64,000 bases of DNA from Streptobacillus moniliformis DSM 12112 (GTDB taxonomy: Bacteria; Fusobacteriota; Fusobacteriia; Fusobacteriales; Leptotrichiaceae), in the NCBI RefSeq assembly GCF_000024565.1, contig NC_013515.1:1036497-1100496 (forward strand), read 5' to 3'. The position numbers were made by a program, and so were the translations under genes. The notes beneath the pieces are model-generated. The model was not told the DNA's origin. It worked only from the letters and a program-made list of their open reading frames with translations, and made no database searches. This document shows positions 55,110-63,690 of the stretch, in pieces (positions within the stretch are counted from its first letter, which is position 1; each line of letters starts with the position of its first letter).

Positions 55110-55937
55110 TTAGAACCTCTTTAAATATTCTATTCTCTCATCAATAAATTCATTAATTTTTCTTAAATCTAATTTATACCTTATATCAGTTTTATTTATT
55201 TCTTCTTTCATTTTAATTAAAGCTTCATTATCCTTTTTAACGAAATAATACTGTGCTTGAAGCAGATCTATCATCATTAAATAATTAACCTTATACCCTT
55301 GAAGTTCTGGATAAAATTTCTTATTTATCTTTCTAATTTCTATTCTAGCTAAACCAAAATCTTCTTCTTTAATCATACCTGTATTATATAAATGATTATA
55401 GAAAATTCTATTGTATTTATTTAAAGGGTAATCCTTAAAATTCTTTTCCATATCAACTAAAATTTCTTCAACTTTTTCTTTTTCATTTGTAAGAATTGAG
55501 ATATACATAAATATCTCATCAGCTAAATAAGTTGGCGATGCACTCTTAGATATCCATGCATTGTTATATGCATTATGATAATCTTCTCTTTTCATCTCAA
55601 ATAATGATAAATAATTGTATACTAAAGGATTTATATTCTTTAACTTATACATTTCTATTATCTTTTCATTTGAAATTTTCAATCTTTTAATAATTAAATT
55701 AGGTAAGGTTTCAGCAAAATTTGTTACAACAATATCATCAAATTCATATTGCATACTCCCTAATAATTTAAAAAATTCTCTGTCATAATAAAAGTCTGTT
55801 TTTTCAAGTTCTGAATAAAGATAATTATGTTCAACCTCTTTTGTTATAAGGCTATAGTCTTTACTATCTATAGTTACCTTATCTGAAATTGAAGAACAAG
55901 ACCAAATTAAAAGAAAAATAAATATATATCTTTTCAT
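55110..55937 (-). CDS. Lipoprotein of unknown function with helical repeats
   Basis: About 275 residues from ATG 55937 (TAGGAG upstream). Lipoprotein signal MKRYIFIFLLIWSCSS (Cys 14). The mature part is mostly alpha-helical with TPR-like stretches (REDYHNAYNNAWISKSAS; KVNYLMMIDLLQAQYYFVKK). No family recognised. Placed between lysC and the GH114-like gene, one base from the latter, suggesting they act together. Confidence 0.75.
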   Translation of the reverse strand: MKRYIFIFLLIWSCSSISDKVTIDSKDYSLITKEVEHNYLYSELEKTDFYYDREFFKLLGSMQYEFDDIVVTNFAETLPNLIIKRLKISNEKIIEMYKLKNINPLVYNYLSLFEMKREDYHNAYNNAWISKSASPTYLADEIFMYISILTNEKEKVEEILVDMEKNFKDYPLNKYNRIFYNHLYNTGMIKEEDFGLARIEIRKINKKFYPELQGYKVNYLMMIDLLQAQYYFVKKDNEALIKMKEEINKTDIRYKLDLRKINEFIDERIEYLKRF

Positions 55938-55944
55938 ATTACTC

Positions 55945-57147
55945 CTATAATTCAAATTTTTCTGCAAGTAATCTTGCGACATTTTCAGCTATTTTTTCTT
56001 CAACTACTATAGAAATAGTTATTTCTGATGTAGAAATTTGATGAAAACTTATATTATTCTCAGATAATATTTCAAAAATTTTAGAAATAGTATTTATTGA
56101 AGTTGCAAGACCTATACCTACAAGAGATACTTTTACAACATTACTATTTATTAATATATTGTAATTAAGCTCTAAATCATTAAACATTTTTTTTAATGAT
56201 TCTTCATCTGTTCTAGGTGAAGTAAATGCAATACTTCCTTTTTCTGATATTACATCATTTTGACTTATCATGTCTATTATAATACCATACTCAGATGCTT
56301 TTTTAAAAATAGGATAAAGATTTCTAGCATAAGTTGGTATTCCATCTATAGTAACCATAACTATATTCTTATTAATAGAAATTCCTCTAATTTCTTTCTT
56401 TTCCATTATTTTCTCCTTAAATGTAATTATTGTTCCATTTTCTTTTCCTAGTGTTTTTCCTACATATATACTAATACCATATTTAAAACCTAGTTCTACT
56501 GCCCTTGGTTCCATTACTCCAGCACCAAGATATGCAAGTTCCATCATTTCTTCATATGATATATATTGTATTTTTTTAGAATTTTTATATACTCTTGGAT
56601 CTATAGTATAAATTCCATCAACATCTGTATATATTTTACATTCTGCATTTAATGAACATGCAAGTGCTACTGCTGATGTATCTGAACCGCCTCTACCTAA
56701 CGTAGTTATATCTCCATTTTCATTAATCCCTTGAAATCCAGCAACAATTACTATCTTACCTTCATCTAAATTTTTTAAGATTATTTCATTATTTATACTT
56801 TCAATAGTATTTTTAGTATGTAATCCTAATGTTTTTATTCCAGCTTGTTCTCCAGTTAAAGATATAGCTTTTTGACCAAGTTCTATTAATGCCATAGAAA
56901 GTAAAGCAATAGTTTGTTGCTCTCCTGTAGACATTAATCTGTCAAGTTCTCTTTTATCTGGATTTTTAGAAATTTCATTAGCAAGTTTTATTAAATTATC
57001 TGTAGTTTTACCCATAGCTGATACTACAACTACTAAGTCTTTTCCTGATTTTTTTACTTCAATTAGATGTTTAGCAATATTCATTATTTTTTCTGTTGTT
57101 GAAACAGAACTACCACCATATTTATGTACTACAATTTTTCTACTCAT
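55945..57147 (-). CDS. lysC: Aspartokinase
   Basis: About 400 residues. KIVVHKYGGSSVSTTEKI (ATP site), VVVSAMGKTTDNLIKLA, GFQGINENGDITTLGRGGSD and TDVDGIYTIDPR define the kinase. Two C-terminal ACT domains (DMISQNDVISEKGSIAFTS; VVKVSLVGIGLATSI) indicate feedback control by lysine or threonine. ATG 57147 has AGGAG; the frame extends 20 codons upstream without support. First gene of lysC-lipoprotein-GH114-like-dapA-dapF-asd. No lysine riboswitch in the short upstream region. Confidence 0.96.
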   Translation of the reverse strand: MSRKIVVHKYGGSSVSTTEKIMNIAKHLIEVKKSGKDLVVVVSAMGKTTDNLIKLANEISKNPDKRELDRLMSTGEQQTIALLSMALIELGQKAISLTGEQAGIKTLGLHTKNTIESINNEIILKNLDEGKIVIVAGFQGINENGDITTLGRGGSDTSAVALACSLNAECKIYTDVDGIYTIDPRVYKNSKKIQYISYEEMMELAYLGAGVMEPRAVELGFKYGISIYVGKTLGKENGTIITFKEKIMEKKEIRGISINKNIVMVTIDGIPTYARNLYPIFKKASEYGIIIDMISQNDVISEKGSIAFTSPRTDEESLKKMFNDLELNYNILINSNVVKVSLVGIGLATSINTISKIFEILSENNISFHQISTSEITISIVVEEKIAENVARLLAEKFEL

Positions 57148-57289
57148 AATTTCTCCTAATATTATGCTTTTATACAATATTTTACCACATTTAATATAGG
57201 ATTGCATAGTAAAAATATTCTAACTTTATCTTCCTTTTTAAGATTTTCAAGATATAATATATTATAGTAAATATTTATGGAGGTTCTTT

Positions 57290-58030
57290 ATGAGAGTTTA
57301 TTTAGGTTTAGACAACATCCCCATTTTAAATGGCGAATACAAAATATTAAGATCAGTTGATTATTTAACCGAAATTATAGGGATAGAAAATTATAAAAAT
57401 GGGCTTTTACATGGAAAGAAAATAATTTTTGATAATACAGATAAAACTATAGTTAAATCATTAAATTATGAAAATGGTACATTGATATCTGAAAATGATA
57501 TTGACGATACTAATGAATATGTTAAACTTGCTATAGATGAAACTAAAACTTCAAAAAGAAATGGAAACTATATTCTTTATGCAAATGATGAAACATCTAT
57601 TTTTACTCTAAAAAATGGTATGTTTGAAAAAAATAAATGGATATTTAATGATAACCCTAACTTTGAAATGCCCAACTTATTATCAATAGAACATTTTATA
57701 AACAATCACCATGTAGGAGAACAAGTATTTTTTCATGAAGATGGGAAAATAATGTTAATTGAATATTATAGGGAACACATGGGAGCTTTACCTGAAAAAT
57801 CAACTTGGTTTGACTATGATGAAAATGGAAATCTAATATCAGAAAGAAACTTCAGAAAAAATAAAAAAGATGGTAGACATAAATACTATAACGAAAAGGG
57901 GATAATATATAAGGACATATCATATAGAGATGGTAAATTATTTGGACCTTCAATTTATCTAAAAGATAATGGTACAAAACTAATAATAGATTATGACTTT
58001 GGTTTTAAAATAGGTGAAAGAATAGAATAA
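57290..58030 (+). CDS. MORN-variant/YwqK-like repeat protein
   Basis: 246 residues without a signal peptide. Several toxin_YwqK/MORN-type strands of the form Y-x-N-G-x(2-4)-G-x(5): IENYKNGLLHGKKIIFD, YENGTLISEN, RNGNYILYAND, WFDYDENGNLISERNFRKNK, KKDGRHKYYNEKGIIYKD and YRDGKLFGPSIYLKDN. Role unknown; such repeats mediate protein or lipid contacts. RBS GGAGG; divergent from lysC and followed by its own terminator. Confidence 0.78.
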   Translation: MRVYLGLDNIPILNGEYKILRSVDYLTEIIGIENYKNGLLHGKKIIFDNTDKTIVKSLNYENGTLISENDIDDTNEYVKLAIDETKTSKRNGNYILYANDETSIFTLKNGMFEKNKWIFNDNPNFEMPNLLSIEHFINNHHVGEQVFFHEDGKIMLIEYYREHMGALPEKSTWFDYDENGNLISERNFRKNKKDGRHKYYNEKGIIYKDISYRDGKLFGPSIYLKDNGTKLIIDYDFGFKIGERIE

Positions 58031-58052
58031 TGGGATAAATTCCCATTTTTTA
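58029..58052 (+). terminator. Terminator of the MORN-repeat gene
   Basis: AATGGGA-TAAAT-TCCCATT followed by TTTTTATT, starting at the stop codon. Confidence 0.8.
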
Positions 58053-58061
58053 TTGAAAATC

Positions 58062-58090
58062 TTGATTAAATAATATAGAATATATTATAC
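58062..58090 (+). promoter_or_regulatory. Probable promoter of the CoA-disulfide reductase gene
   Basis: TTGATT (58062-58067), a 17-base spacer, TTATAC (58085-58090); alternative -10 sequences overlap it in the AT-rich stretch. Confidence 0.45.
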
Positions 58091-58112
58091 ATAATATATA
58101 GGAAGGTGTAAG

Positions 58113-59399
58113 ATGAGAATAGTTGTAATAGGTGGGGGAGCAGCAGGAATGATGTTTTCTACACAATATAAGAAAATGAATCCAAATGATGAGATAATTT
58201 TATTTGAAAAAACTCCATATGTTTCATGGGCTGGTTGTCCATCTCCATATTATATAGCAAATGAGTTACCACTTAAAAAAGTAATAGGTTCTCCATCTGA
58301 TTCATTTATAAACAAAGGAATAGATGTAAGAATAAATACTAAAGTAAGTGAAATAAACTTTGATGAAAAACATGTTATAGTTAATAATGAGAAAGTTACA
58401 TATGATAAATTAGTATTAGCTATTGGGGCTAAATCTACTTTAGATATCAAAAAAGATAGATACTTTAGTTTATCTCATGCAACTGATGCAATAGAAATTA
58501 AAAATTTCATAGAAAATAAGAAACCTAAAAAAGCATTAATTTTAGGATTAGGATTTATAGGCTTAGAAATGGTTGAAGCATTACTATTAAATAATATTAA
58601 TGTAACTGTTGTTGAAAAGGCTAATGATGTATTTAATATTTTGCCATTAGAATATAGAAATATATTAAAAGAAAAAATAAAAAATAAGAATGTAGAACTA
58701 ATTTTAGGTAATGGTGTTAAAGAATTTAATGAAGAAAATGTAATACTTGAAAACAATGAAAAAATAGATTTTGATATGTTGATAATATCTACAGGTATAA
58801 CTACTAAAACTGAAATATTAGGAGATAAAATTGAATTATTAAATAACAAAATAATTGTTGATAATAACTTTAAAACTAATATAGAAGATGTTTATGCTAT
58901 AGGTGATGCAATATTAAATAAAAATATAATAACTAATGAATATACTTATGCTCCTTTTGGAGATGTGGCTAATAAACATGGAATGATGCTTGCTAAATTA
59001 CTTTCTTCTAAAAAATCTGAATTTATAGGTGTTACAAATACTTATGCAACTTCATTCTTTGATTTAAAAATAGCTGGAACAGGATTAACAGAAGATGTGG
59101 CTATAAGTAAAGGATATAATGTTGGAAAAGTAAACATGGAAGTATTAACTAAAAATTCAGGATTTAAGGATTCCGTTCCTGGTAGTGCTGAAATAATTTA
59201 TGATAAAGATACTAACACTGTGCTTGGAGCAACTATAATAGGAAATGAAGCAGTAGCCCAGTTTATAGATCAAATAGCTATAGTAATTAGATTTAGAATA
59301 AAAATAGATGATTTAATTTCTGTAGATTTTGCATATTCACCAACTAATGCTAGTGTGTGGAATCCATTATTAGTGCTTTATAGAAAAGTAATAAAATAG
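58113..59399 (+). CDS. FAD-dependent CoA-disulfide reductase / NADH oxidase family protein
   Basis: 428-residue pyridine nucleotide-disulfide oxidoreductase with one redox Cys. FAD fold IVVIGGGAAGMMFSTQYKKM, the single active Cys in VSWAGCPSPYYIANEL (about residue 43), NAD fold ALILGLGFIGLEMVEALL, FAD ribityl site VYAIGDAILN and a C-terminal dimerisation domain with FAYSPTNASVWNP. CoADR and H2O2/H2O-forming Nox share this layout; either would remove oxygen stress or reoxidise NADH. The CPSPYY context suits CoADR, but the exact reaction is inference. Confidence 0.88.
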   Translation: MRIVVIGGGAAGMMFSTQYKKMNPNDEIILFEKTPYVSWAGCPSPYYIANELPLKKVIGSPSDSFINKGIDVRINTKVSEINFDEKHVIVNNEKVTYDKLVLAIGAKSTLDIKKDRYFSLSHATDAIEIKNFIENKKPKKALILGLGFIGLEMVEALLLNNINVTVVEKANDVFNILPLEYRNILKEKIKNKNVELILGNGVKEFNEENVILENNEKIDFDMLIISTGITTKTEILGDKIELLNNKIIVDNNFKTNIEDVYAIGDAILNKNIITNEYTYAPFGDVANKHGMMLAKLLSSKKSEFIGVTNTYATSFFDLKIAGTGLTEDVAISKGYNVGKVNMEVLTKNSGFKDSVPGSAEIIYDKDTNTVLGATIIGNEAVAQFIDQIAIVIRFRIKIDDLISVDFAYSPTNASVWNPLLVLYRKVIK

Positions 59400-59402
59400 T
59401 TA

Positions 59403-59431
59403 TTGACAATAAAAATAAAGTTATGTATAAT
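59403..59431 (+). promoter_or_regulatory. Consensus promoter of tRNA-Thr
   Basis: TTGACA (59403-59408), a 17-base spacer, TATAAT (59426-59431), nine bases before the tRNA 5' end. Perfect consensus, as expected for a stable RNA gene. Confidence 0.9.
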
Positions 59432-59439
59432 TATGATAT

Positions 59440-59515
59440 GCCGCTTTAGCTCATTAGGTAGAGCAGCTGACTTGTAATCAGCAGGTGATTGGTTCGAATC
59501 CGATAAGCGGCACCA
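59440..59515 (+). tRNA. tRNA-Thr (anticodon UGU)
   Basis: 76 bases including encoded CCA. Acceptor GCCGCTT pairs with AAGCGGC, discriminator A, CCA end. D-arm GCTCATTAGGTAGAGC, anticodon stem GCTGA/TCAGC with loop CTTGTAA (anticodon TGT), and T-arm with GGTTCGAATCC. Fold is complete. Confidence 0.97.
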
Positions 59516-59565
59516 TTAAATTTGGGTTTTTCATAATAATACAAACTTTCTAAAATAACAAAATG

Positions 59566-59589
59566 GGAGAGCATAGCTCTCCTCTTTTA
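59566..59589. terminator. Terminator between tRNA-Thr and dapB (convergent)
   Basis: GGAGAGC-ATA-GCTCTCC (59566-59582), followed by TCTTTTAT on the plus strand; on the minus strand CATTTTG follows, a weaker U-tract. Serves the tRNA and probably dapB. Confidence 0.8.
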
Positions 59590-60306
59590 TATTACATCTT
59601 TCATACTATATAATCCTTTTTCAAGTTTTAATAATTTAATAGCTACATTTACTGCACCATCTGAAAATATTTTTCTTGATAATGCACTATGTTTTAATTC
59701 TATTATTTCATCACCCTTAGCATATATTATAGAATGCTCTCCAACTATAGAACCACCTCTAATAGAATGAATACCTATTTCATTTTCTTCTCTTTTTTCA
59801 TCTTTTCTTCCATATACTCTATTTCTTTTTTCATCAAAACAAGAATCAATAATATCAAGTAAAGTATTGGCAGTTCCACTAGGTGCATCTATCTTTCTAT
59901 TATGATGTGCTTCTACTAACTCTATATCAAAATCTTTAAGTATATTAGTTGCATATTCAACTATCTTATTTAAAGCATTAACTCCAAAAGATGTATTAGT
60001 AGATTTAAGTATAGCTATATGCTTACTTGCATCCTCTATCATTTTCATTTCATCATTACTATGCCCTGTAGTAGCAATTAAAACATTTTTCTTTTTAGCT
60101 ATTGCAAAATCTAAAATATCTTTAGTAAGTAAATGGTTTGAAAAATCAATTAATATATCAAATTCTTTATCTACATCAGAAAAAGAATTAAATTCACCTT
60201 TACCAAATAGATCTACTCTACCTACAAATTCATAACCTTTATCTTTAATAGAATTTATTAAATATTCAGACATTACTCCAGCACCAACTACTAATATCTT
60301 CATCAT
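59587..60306 (-). CDS. dapB: 4-hydroxy-tetrahydrodipicolinate reductase
   Basis: 239 residues. NAD(P)-binding KILVVGAGVMSEYLINSI, ILIDFSNHLLTKDILDFA, VLIATTGHSNDEM, the catalytic signature VEAHHNRKIDAPSGTA (His/Lys) and C-terminal RGGSIVGEHSIIYA. It lies 5 kb from the other DAP genes and overlaps the SDR stop; one of two adjacent ATGs is the start. Confidence 0.94.
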   Translation of the reverse strand: MMKILVVGAGVMSEYLINSIKDKGYEFVGRVDLFGKGEFNSFSDVDKEFDILIDFSNHLLTKDILDFAIAKKKNVLIATTGHSNDEMKMIEDASKHIAILKSTNTSFGVNALNKIVEYATNILKDFDIELVEAHHNRKIDAPSGTANTLLDIIDSCFDEKRNRVYGRKDEKREENEIGIHSIRGGSIVGEHSIIYAKGDEIIELKHSALSRKIFSDGAVNVAIKLLKLEKGLYSMKDVI

Positions 60307-61076
60307 TTACCCTTTCTTTCCTGTATTTTTTCAACAAATTTCATTAATAATTTAACAGGAATAAACTTAACTAAAAATACTACCACCTTATTTAAAAAAC
60401 CAGGTATTATTAATCTTTTACCCATATTATCTATAGCATAATTTGCAACATTTACAGCTGTATCAACACGCATATTATCAAATAATTTAGAATTTTCCAA
60501 ATTAGAACTTTTAACAAATTCTGTACTTGTTGCACCTGGTGCCAAAATAGAAACCTTAATATTACTATCTCTTAATTCATAAGATAGTGCATTAGTAAAT
60601 GATGTAACAAATGCTTTTGTAGCATAATATACACTCATTTTAGGTCCAGGCATAAAACTTGCAATTGATGATACATTTAATATCTGTCCTCTATCATATT
60701 TTTTCATATCTTGAAGATATAGTTTAGTTAATGATATTAAAGATAATATATTTAAGTTTATCATAGATATTTCTTTATCAAGAGATGTTTCTAAAAAATC
60801 ACCAAATAATCCAACTCCTGCATTATTAATAAGAACTTCTACAAATATTTTTTTACTTTTTGTATATTCATATATTTCTTTAGAACTAGATACTAAACTC
60901 AAATCTTTTTGTATTACATGTATATCTACATTAGTATATTTTTGTTTTAATTTTTCTAAAATCTCTATTCTTCTTGCAATCAAAATTAAATTTTTACCTT
61001 TTTTTGCATAATTTTGTGCAATTTCCATCCCTATACCAGAACTTGCTCCAGTGATTAAAATATAGCTATTATTCAT
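60303..61076 (-). CDS. Short-chain dehydrogenase/reductase (DltE-like SDR)
   Basis: 257 residues. Cofactor motif ILITGASSGIGMEIAQNYAK (TGxxxGIG), NNAG at LINNAGVGLFGDF, catalytic Ser in LNVSSIASFMPGP and Tyr/Lys in YYATKAFVTSFTNALSYEL. The C-terminal tail IIPGFLNKVVVFLVKFIPV is hydrophobic, as in the YqjQ/DltE-type group. Substrate unknown. Overlaps dapB and the MATE gene. Confidence 0.88.
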   Translation of the reverse strand: MNNSYILITGASSGIGMEIAQNYAKKGKNLILIARRIEILEKLKQKYTNVDIHVIQKDLSLVSSSKEIYEYTKSKKIFVEVLINNAGVGLFGDFLETSLDKEISMINLNILSLISLTKLYLQDMKKYDRGQILNVSSIASFMPGPKMSVYYATKAFVTSFTNALSYELRDSNIKVSILAPGATSTEFVKSSNLENSKLFDNMRVDTAVNVANYAIDNMGKRLIIPGFLNKVVVFLVKFIPVKLLMKFVEKIQERKGK

Positions 61077-62427
61077 ATTTAATATTACTCCTCCAACTAC
61101 TTTTCTTAATTATTACATAAAATATAGCCGCAGCTAAAAAATTTGAAAATAAATTACCATAAAATATAGAATAATATTTTAAATATGAGCTAGTTTGAAT
61201 AATAAATAAATATCTAAATACCCATATTCTTAAAAATGACATTATAAGGGGGTAAACATTTCTTCCTAAAGCATTAAATACAGATTGAGTAATAATAAAT
61301 AAAGCAAAAGGAAATACTGAATATGTATAAATATTCAATGCTTCCTGTGTTTTTAGTGCAACATTATCACTAGGATCATATAAGGCGATTAAATATTTAG
61401 ATGTTGAAAGAATTAAAATTAAAAGTATTAATGCCACGATTTCTCCTATTATTACCCCCTTCTTATATATATCCTTAGATTTTTTTACATTACCTAATCC
61501 AATATTCATACTTATCATAGTAGTTACAGTAGTTCCTATAGATGTTGGAACTGAAAAACATATATTATTTATCTGTGATGCAATTGAAAGTCCTGCAAGA
61601 ACATCTGCTCCATAAATTTCTATTTCAGAATTAATTAAATAAAAACCTAAATTTATTGAAGTAAATGATAACATAGTCGGTATAGATAGTCTTACCATTT
61701 CCTTAACTACTAAATAATCAAACCTATATTCTCTAATACTAAGTTTAAATTTTGACTCCCTTACAAATAAATCATAATACATCCAAATAGCTGTAAAAAA
61801 ATATGCTGTAAGTGAAGCAAATATTGCACCTTTAAGACCCATTTTAAATATTGTTAGATATATCACATTAAAAAATATTTTTAATATTAATAATACTATC
61901 ATTCTATAAAATGTTGCCTCTGGTTCACCAGTTGCACTTTTAATAGCATTAAATATAGAAGCCATAAACTGAAATGGTATTATTAATGAACTTAAAGCGA
62001 AATATGTTATTGCATAATTCCTAATAGCAGGATCATTAGGTGCTAAAAAATCAGACCCTAAAAAACATATGGGCATTAAAAATATTCCTAATATGAATCC
62101 AAAAATTAATACCTGTAAAGATACATTCTTTACACCTTTAAAATCTCCCTTACCATTTAATTGCCCTATCATAGACATAGCTACTACACTTAATCCTTGA
62201 GATATAGCTATTAACATGTTATACACTGGTTGTACATATGAAACTCCTGCTCCTACATCTGTCCCCAGTATCTTATTTAAAAACAATCCATCTGAAAATG
62301 GTATAAGTACCTGAACTATAGCCATCATAAATGTTGGTATAGTTAAAAAAAGTATTGTTTTTACAGTATCTCCATGTATTATCATTTCACGTCTTTCATC
62401 TAAATTCATTTTTAATAAATTATTCAT
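61069..62427 (-). CDS. MATE-family efflux protein
   Basis: 452 residues, 12 membrane segments. N-terminus TVKTILFLTIPTFMMAIVQV and PFSDGLFLNKILGTDVGAG, with second-half repeat VKEMVRLSIPTMLSFTSIN, are typical of the DinF/NorM-like superfamily. RBS AGAGGG. First gene of a three-gene unit with the SDR and dapB. Only distantly similar to the MATE at 48660. Confidence 0.92.
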   Translation of the reverse strand: MNNLLKMNLDERREMIIHGDTVKTILFLTIPTFMMAIVQVLIPFSDGLFLNKILGTDVGAGVSYVQPVYNMLIAISQGLSVVAMSMIGQLNGKGDFKGVKNVSLQVLIFGFILGIFLMPICFLGSDFLAPNDPAIRNYAITYFALSSLIIPFQFMASIFNAIKSATGEPEATFYRMIVLLILKIFFNVIYLTIFKMGLKGAIFASLTAYFFTAIWMYYDLFVRESKFKLSIREYRFDYLVVKEMVRLSIPTMLSFTSINLGFYLINSEIEIYGADVLAGLSIASQINNICFSVPTSIGTTVTTMISMNIGLGNVKKSKDIYKKGVIIGEIVALILLILILSTSKYLIALYDPSDNVALKTQEALNIYTYSVFPFALFIITQSVFNALGRNVYPLIMSFLRIWVFRYLFIIQTSSYLKYYSIFYGNLFSNFLAAAIFYVIIKKSSWRSNIKYE

Positions 62428-62458
62428 ATATACCCTCTTATTATTCTCATATAACTAA

Positions 62459-62487
62459 ATGATACTTTATACTGAATATTAAGTCAA
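62459..62487 (-). promoter_or_regulatory. Promoter of the MATE-SDR-dapB unit
   Basis: On the minus strand: TTGACT (62482-62487), a 17-base spacer, TATCAT (62459-62464). Divergent from the promoter at 62502. Confidence 0.65.
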
Positions 62488-62501
62488 GGTATTTTAATAT
62501 A

Positions 62502-62530
62502 TTGTCTTATTTTAATCTGTGGGGTATAAT
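62502..62530 (+). promoter_or_regulatory. Promoter of the radical SAM gene
   Basis: TTGTCT (62502-62507), a 17-base spacer, TATAAT (62525-62530), 20 bases before the ATG, which has AAGAGG upstream. Confidence 0.7.
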
Positions 62531-62550
62531 TTAAAAATAAGAGGTGTTTT

Positions 62551-63663
62551 ATGAAAATCAATAAATTAAGGAGTTTAAACTTATTAATCAAACCATCATC
62601 TTGCAATTGTAATCTAAGATGTAATTATTGTTTTTACTTCGATGTTGCAGAAAATAGAGAAACATACACTTATGGAAATATGTCATTTGAAACACTAGAA
62701 AATTTAGTTAAAAATGTTTACGATTGTGTAGAATATCAAGTAAACTTCATATTCCAAGGTGGCGAACCTACAATGAGAGGAATAAATTATTATTACAAAT
62801 TACATGAACTAATAGAAAAATATAATAAAAATAATGTAAATACTACATTCTCTATACAAACAAATGGAACATTATTAAATAAAAGATGGTTTGATTTATT
62901 TGAAAAATATAATTATCTAATTGGTATATCTCTTGATGGAACTAAGGATATACATGATATCTTCAGAATAGATATACGACAAAAAGGTACATTTGATTCT
63001 ATACTTAATAATATAAATAAATTAAGGGAAAGAAATATTGATTTCAATATTTTATGTGTTGTAAATTCAGAAGTTTCAAAAAATGCTAAAAAAATATATG
63101 AATTTTTTAGAGAGCAAAAATTTGAATTTTTACAATTTATTCCTGCCTTAGATCCTTTAAAAAATTATGATGAAAAGGATTATACTTTAACTGCTGAAAA
63201 TTATGGAAAATTTTTAGATGAAATATTTAATCTGTGGTATGAAGATTTAAAAAAGGGAAATTTCATAAGTATAAGATATTTTGAAAATCTTTTATTAATA
63301 TTATCAGGTAGAAATCCAGAAGCATGTGATATGGTTGGACATTGTTCAGTTAATACAGTTATAGAAGCAGATGGTTCTGTATACCCTTGTGATTTTTATG
63401 TAGTTGATGAAAGAAGATTAGGAAATATTAATACTCAAAGTATACCTGAAATAATATTTTCTCAAAAAGCAACCGAATTTGTAAGAGAATCCTTTAAAAT
63501 AGATGAAAAATGTAAAACTTGCAAATATCTGAAAATATGTAGAACTGGATGTAAAAGACATAAAGATGAAAATAATGTAAATAAATTCTGTTATAGCTAC
63601 AAATATTTTTTTGGTAGAAACTTAGATAAACTTGTAGATATACGAAATAGATTTATTAAATAA
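62551..63663 (+). CDS. Radical SAM/SPASM protein, anaerobic sulfatase-maturating enzyme family
   Basis: 370 residues. The radical SAM cluster motif is in SSCNCNLRCNYCFYFDVAEN (CxxxCxxC), followed by the glycine-rich FIFQGGEPTMRGINYY and SIQTNGTLLNKRWFDLF. The SPASM part has cysteines in EACDMVGHCSVN, GSVYPCDFYVVDERRLGN, KCKTCKYLKICRTGCKRH and KFCYSYKYFF, holding two further clusters. anSMEs convert a Cys or Ser of sulfatases to formylglycine; no sulfatase lies in the window, so the substrate may be distant or different. Confidence 0.88.
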   Translation: MKINKLRSLNLLIKPSSCNCNLRCNYCFYFDVAENRETYTYGNMSFETLENLVKNVYDCVEYQVNFIFQGGEPTMRGINYYYKLHELIEKYNKNNVNTTFSIQTNGTLLNKRWFDLFEKYNYLIGISLDGTKDIHDIFRIDIRQKGTFDSILNNINKLRERNIDFNILCVVNSEVSKNAKKIYEFFREQKFEFLQFIPALDPLKNYDEKDYTLTAENYGKFLDEIFNLWYEDLKKGNFISIRYFENLLLILSGRNPEACDMVGHCSVNTVIEADGSVYPCDFYVVDERRLGNINTQSIPEIIFSQKATEFVRESFKIDEKCKTCKYLKICRTGCKRHKDENNVNKFCYSYKYFFGRNLDKLVDIRNRFIK

Positions 63664-63664
63664 A

Positions 63665-63690
63665 AAGGGTTACATTGCACTGTAGCCCTT
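63665..63690 (-). terminator. Terminator of the partial barrel gene (possibly shared)
   Basis: Arms AAGGGTTACA / TGTAGCCCTT (one G-T pair) with a 6-base loop. On the minus strand TTTTTA follows, and the hairpin touches the stop codon at 63689. On the plus strand A residues follow, so it terminates the minus-strand gene best. Confidence 0.7.

Noticed and set aside
55945-57207. Extended N-terminus of aspartokinase (20 extra codons)
   Set aside because: The ATG at 57147 has a proper AGGAG and the normal family N-terminus; the upstream codons lack both.
57148-57289. Lysine riboswitch before lysC
   Set aside because: The gap to the divergent gene is about 140 bases with no multi-helix structure; too short for the lysine element.
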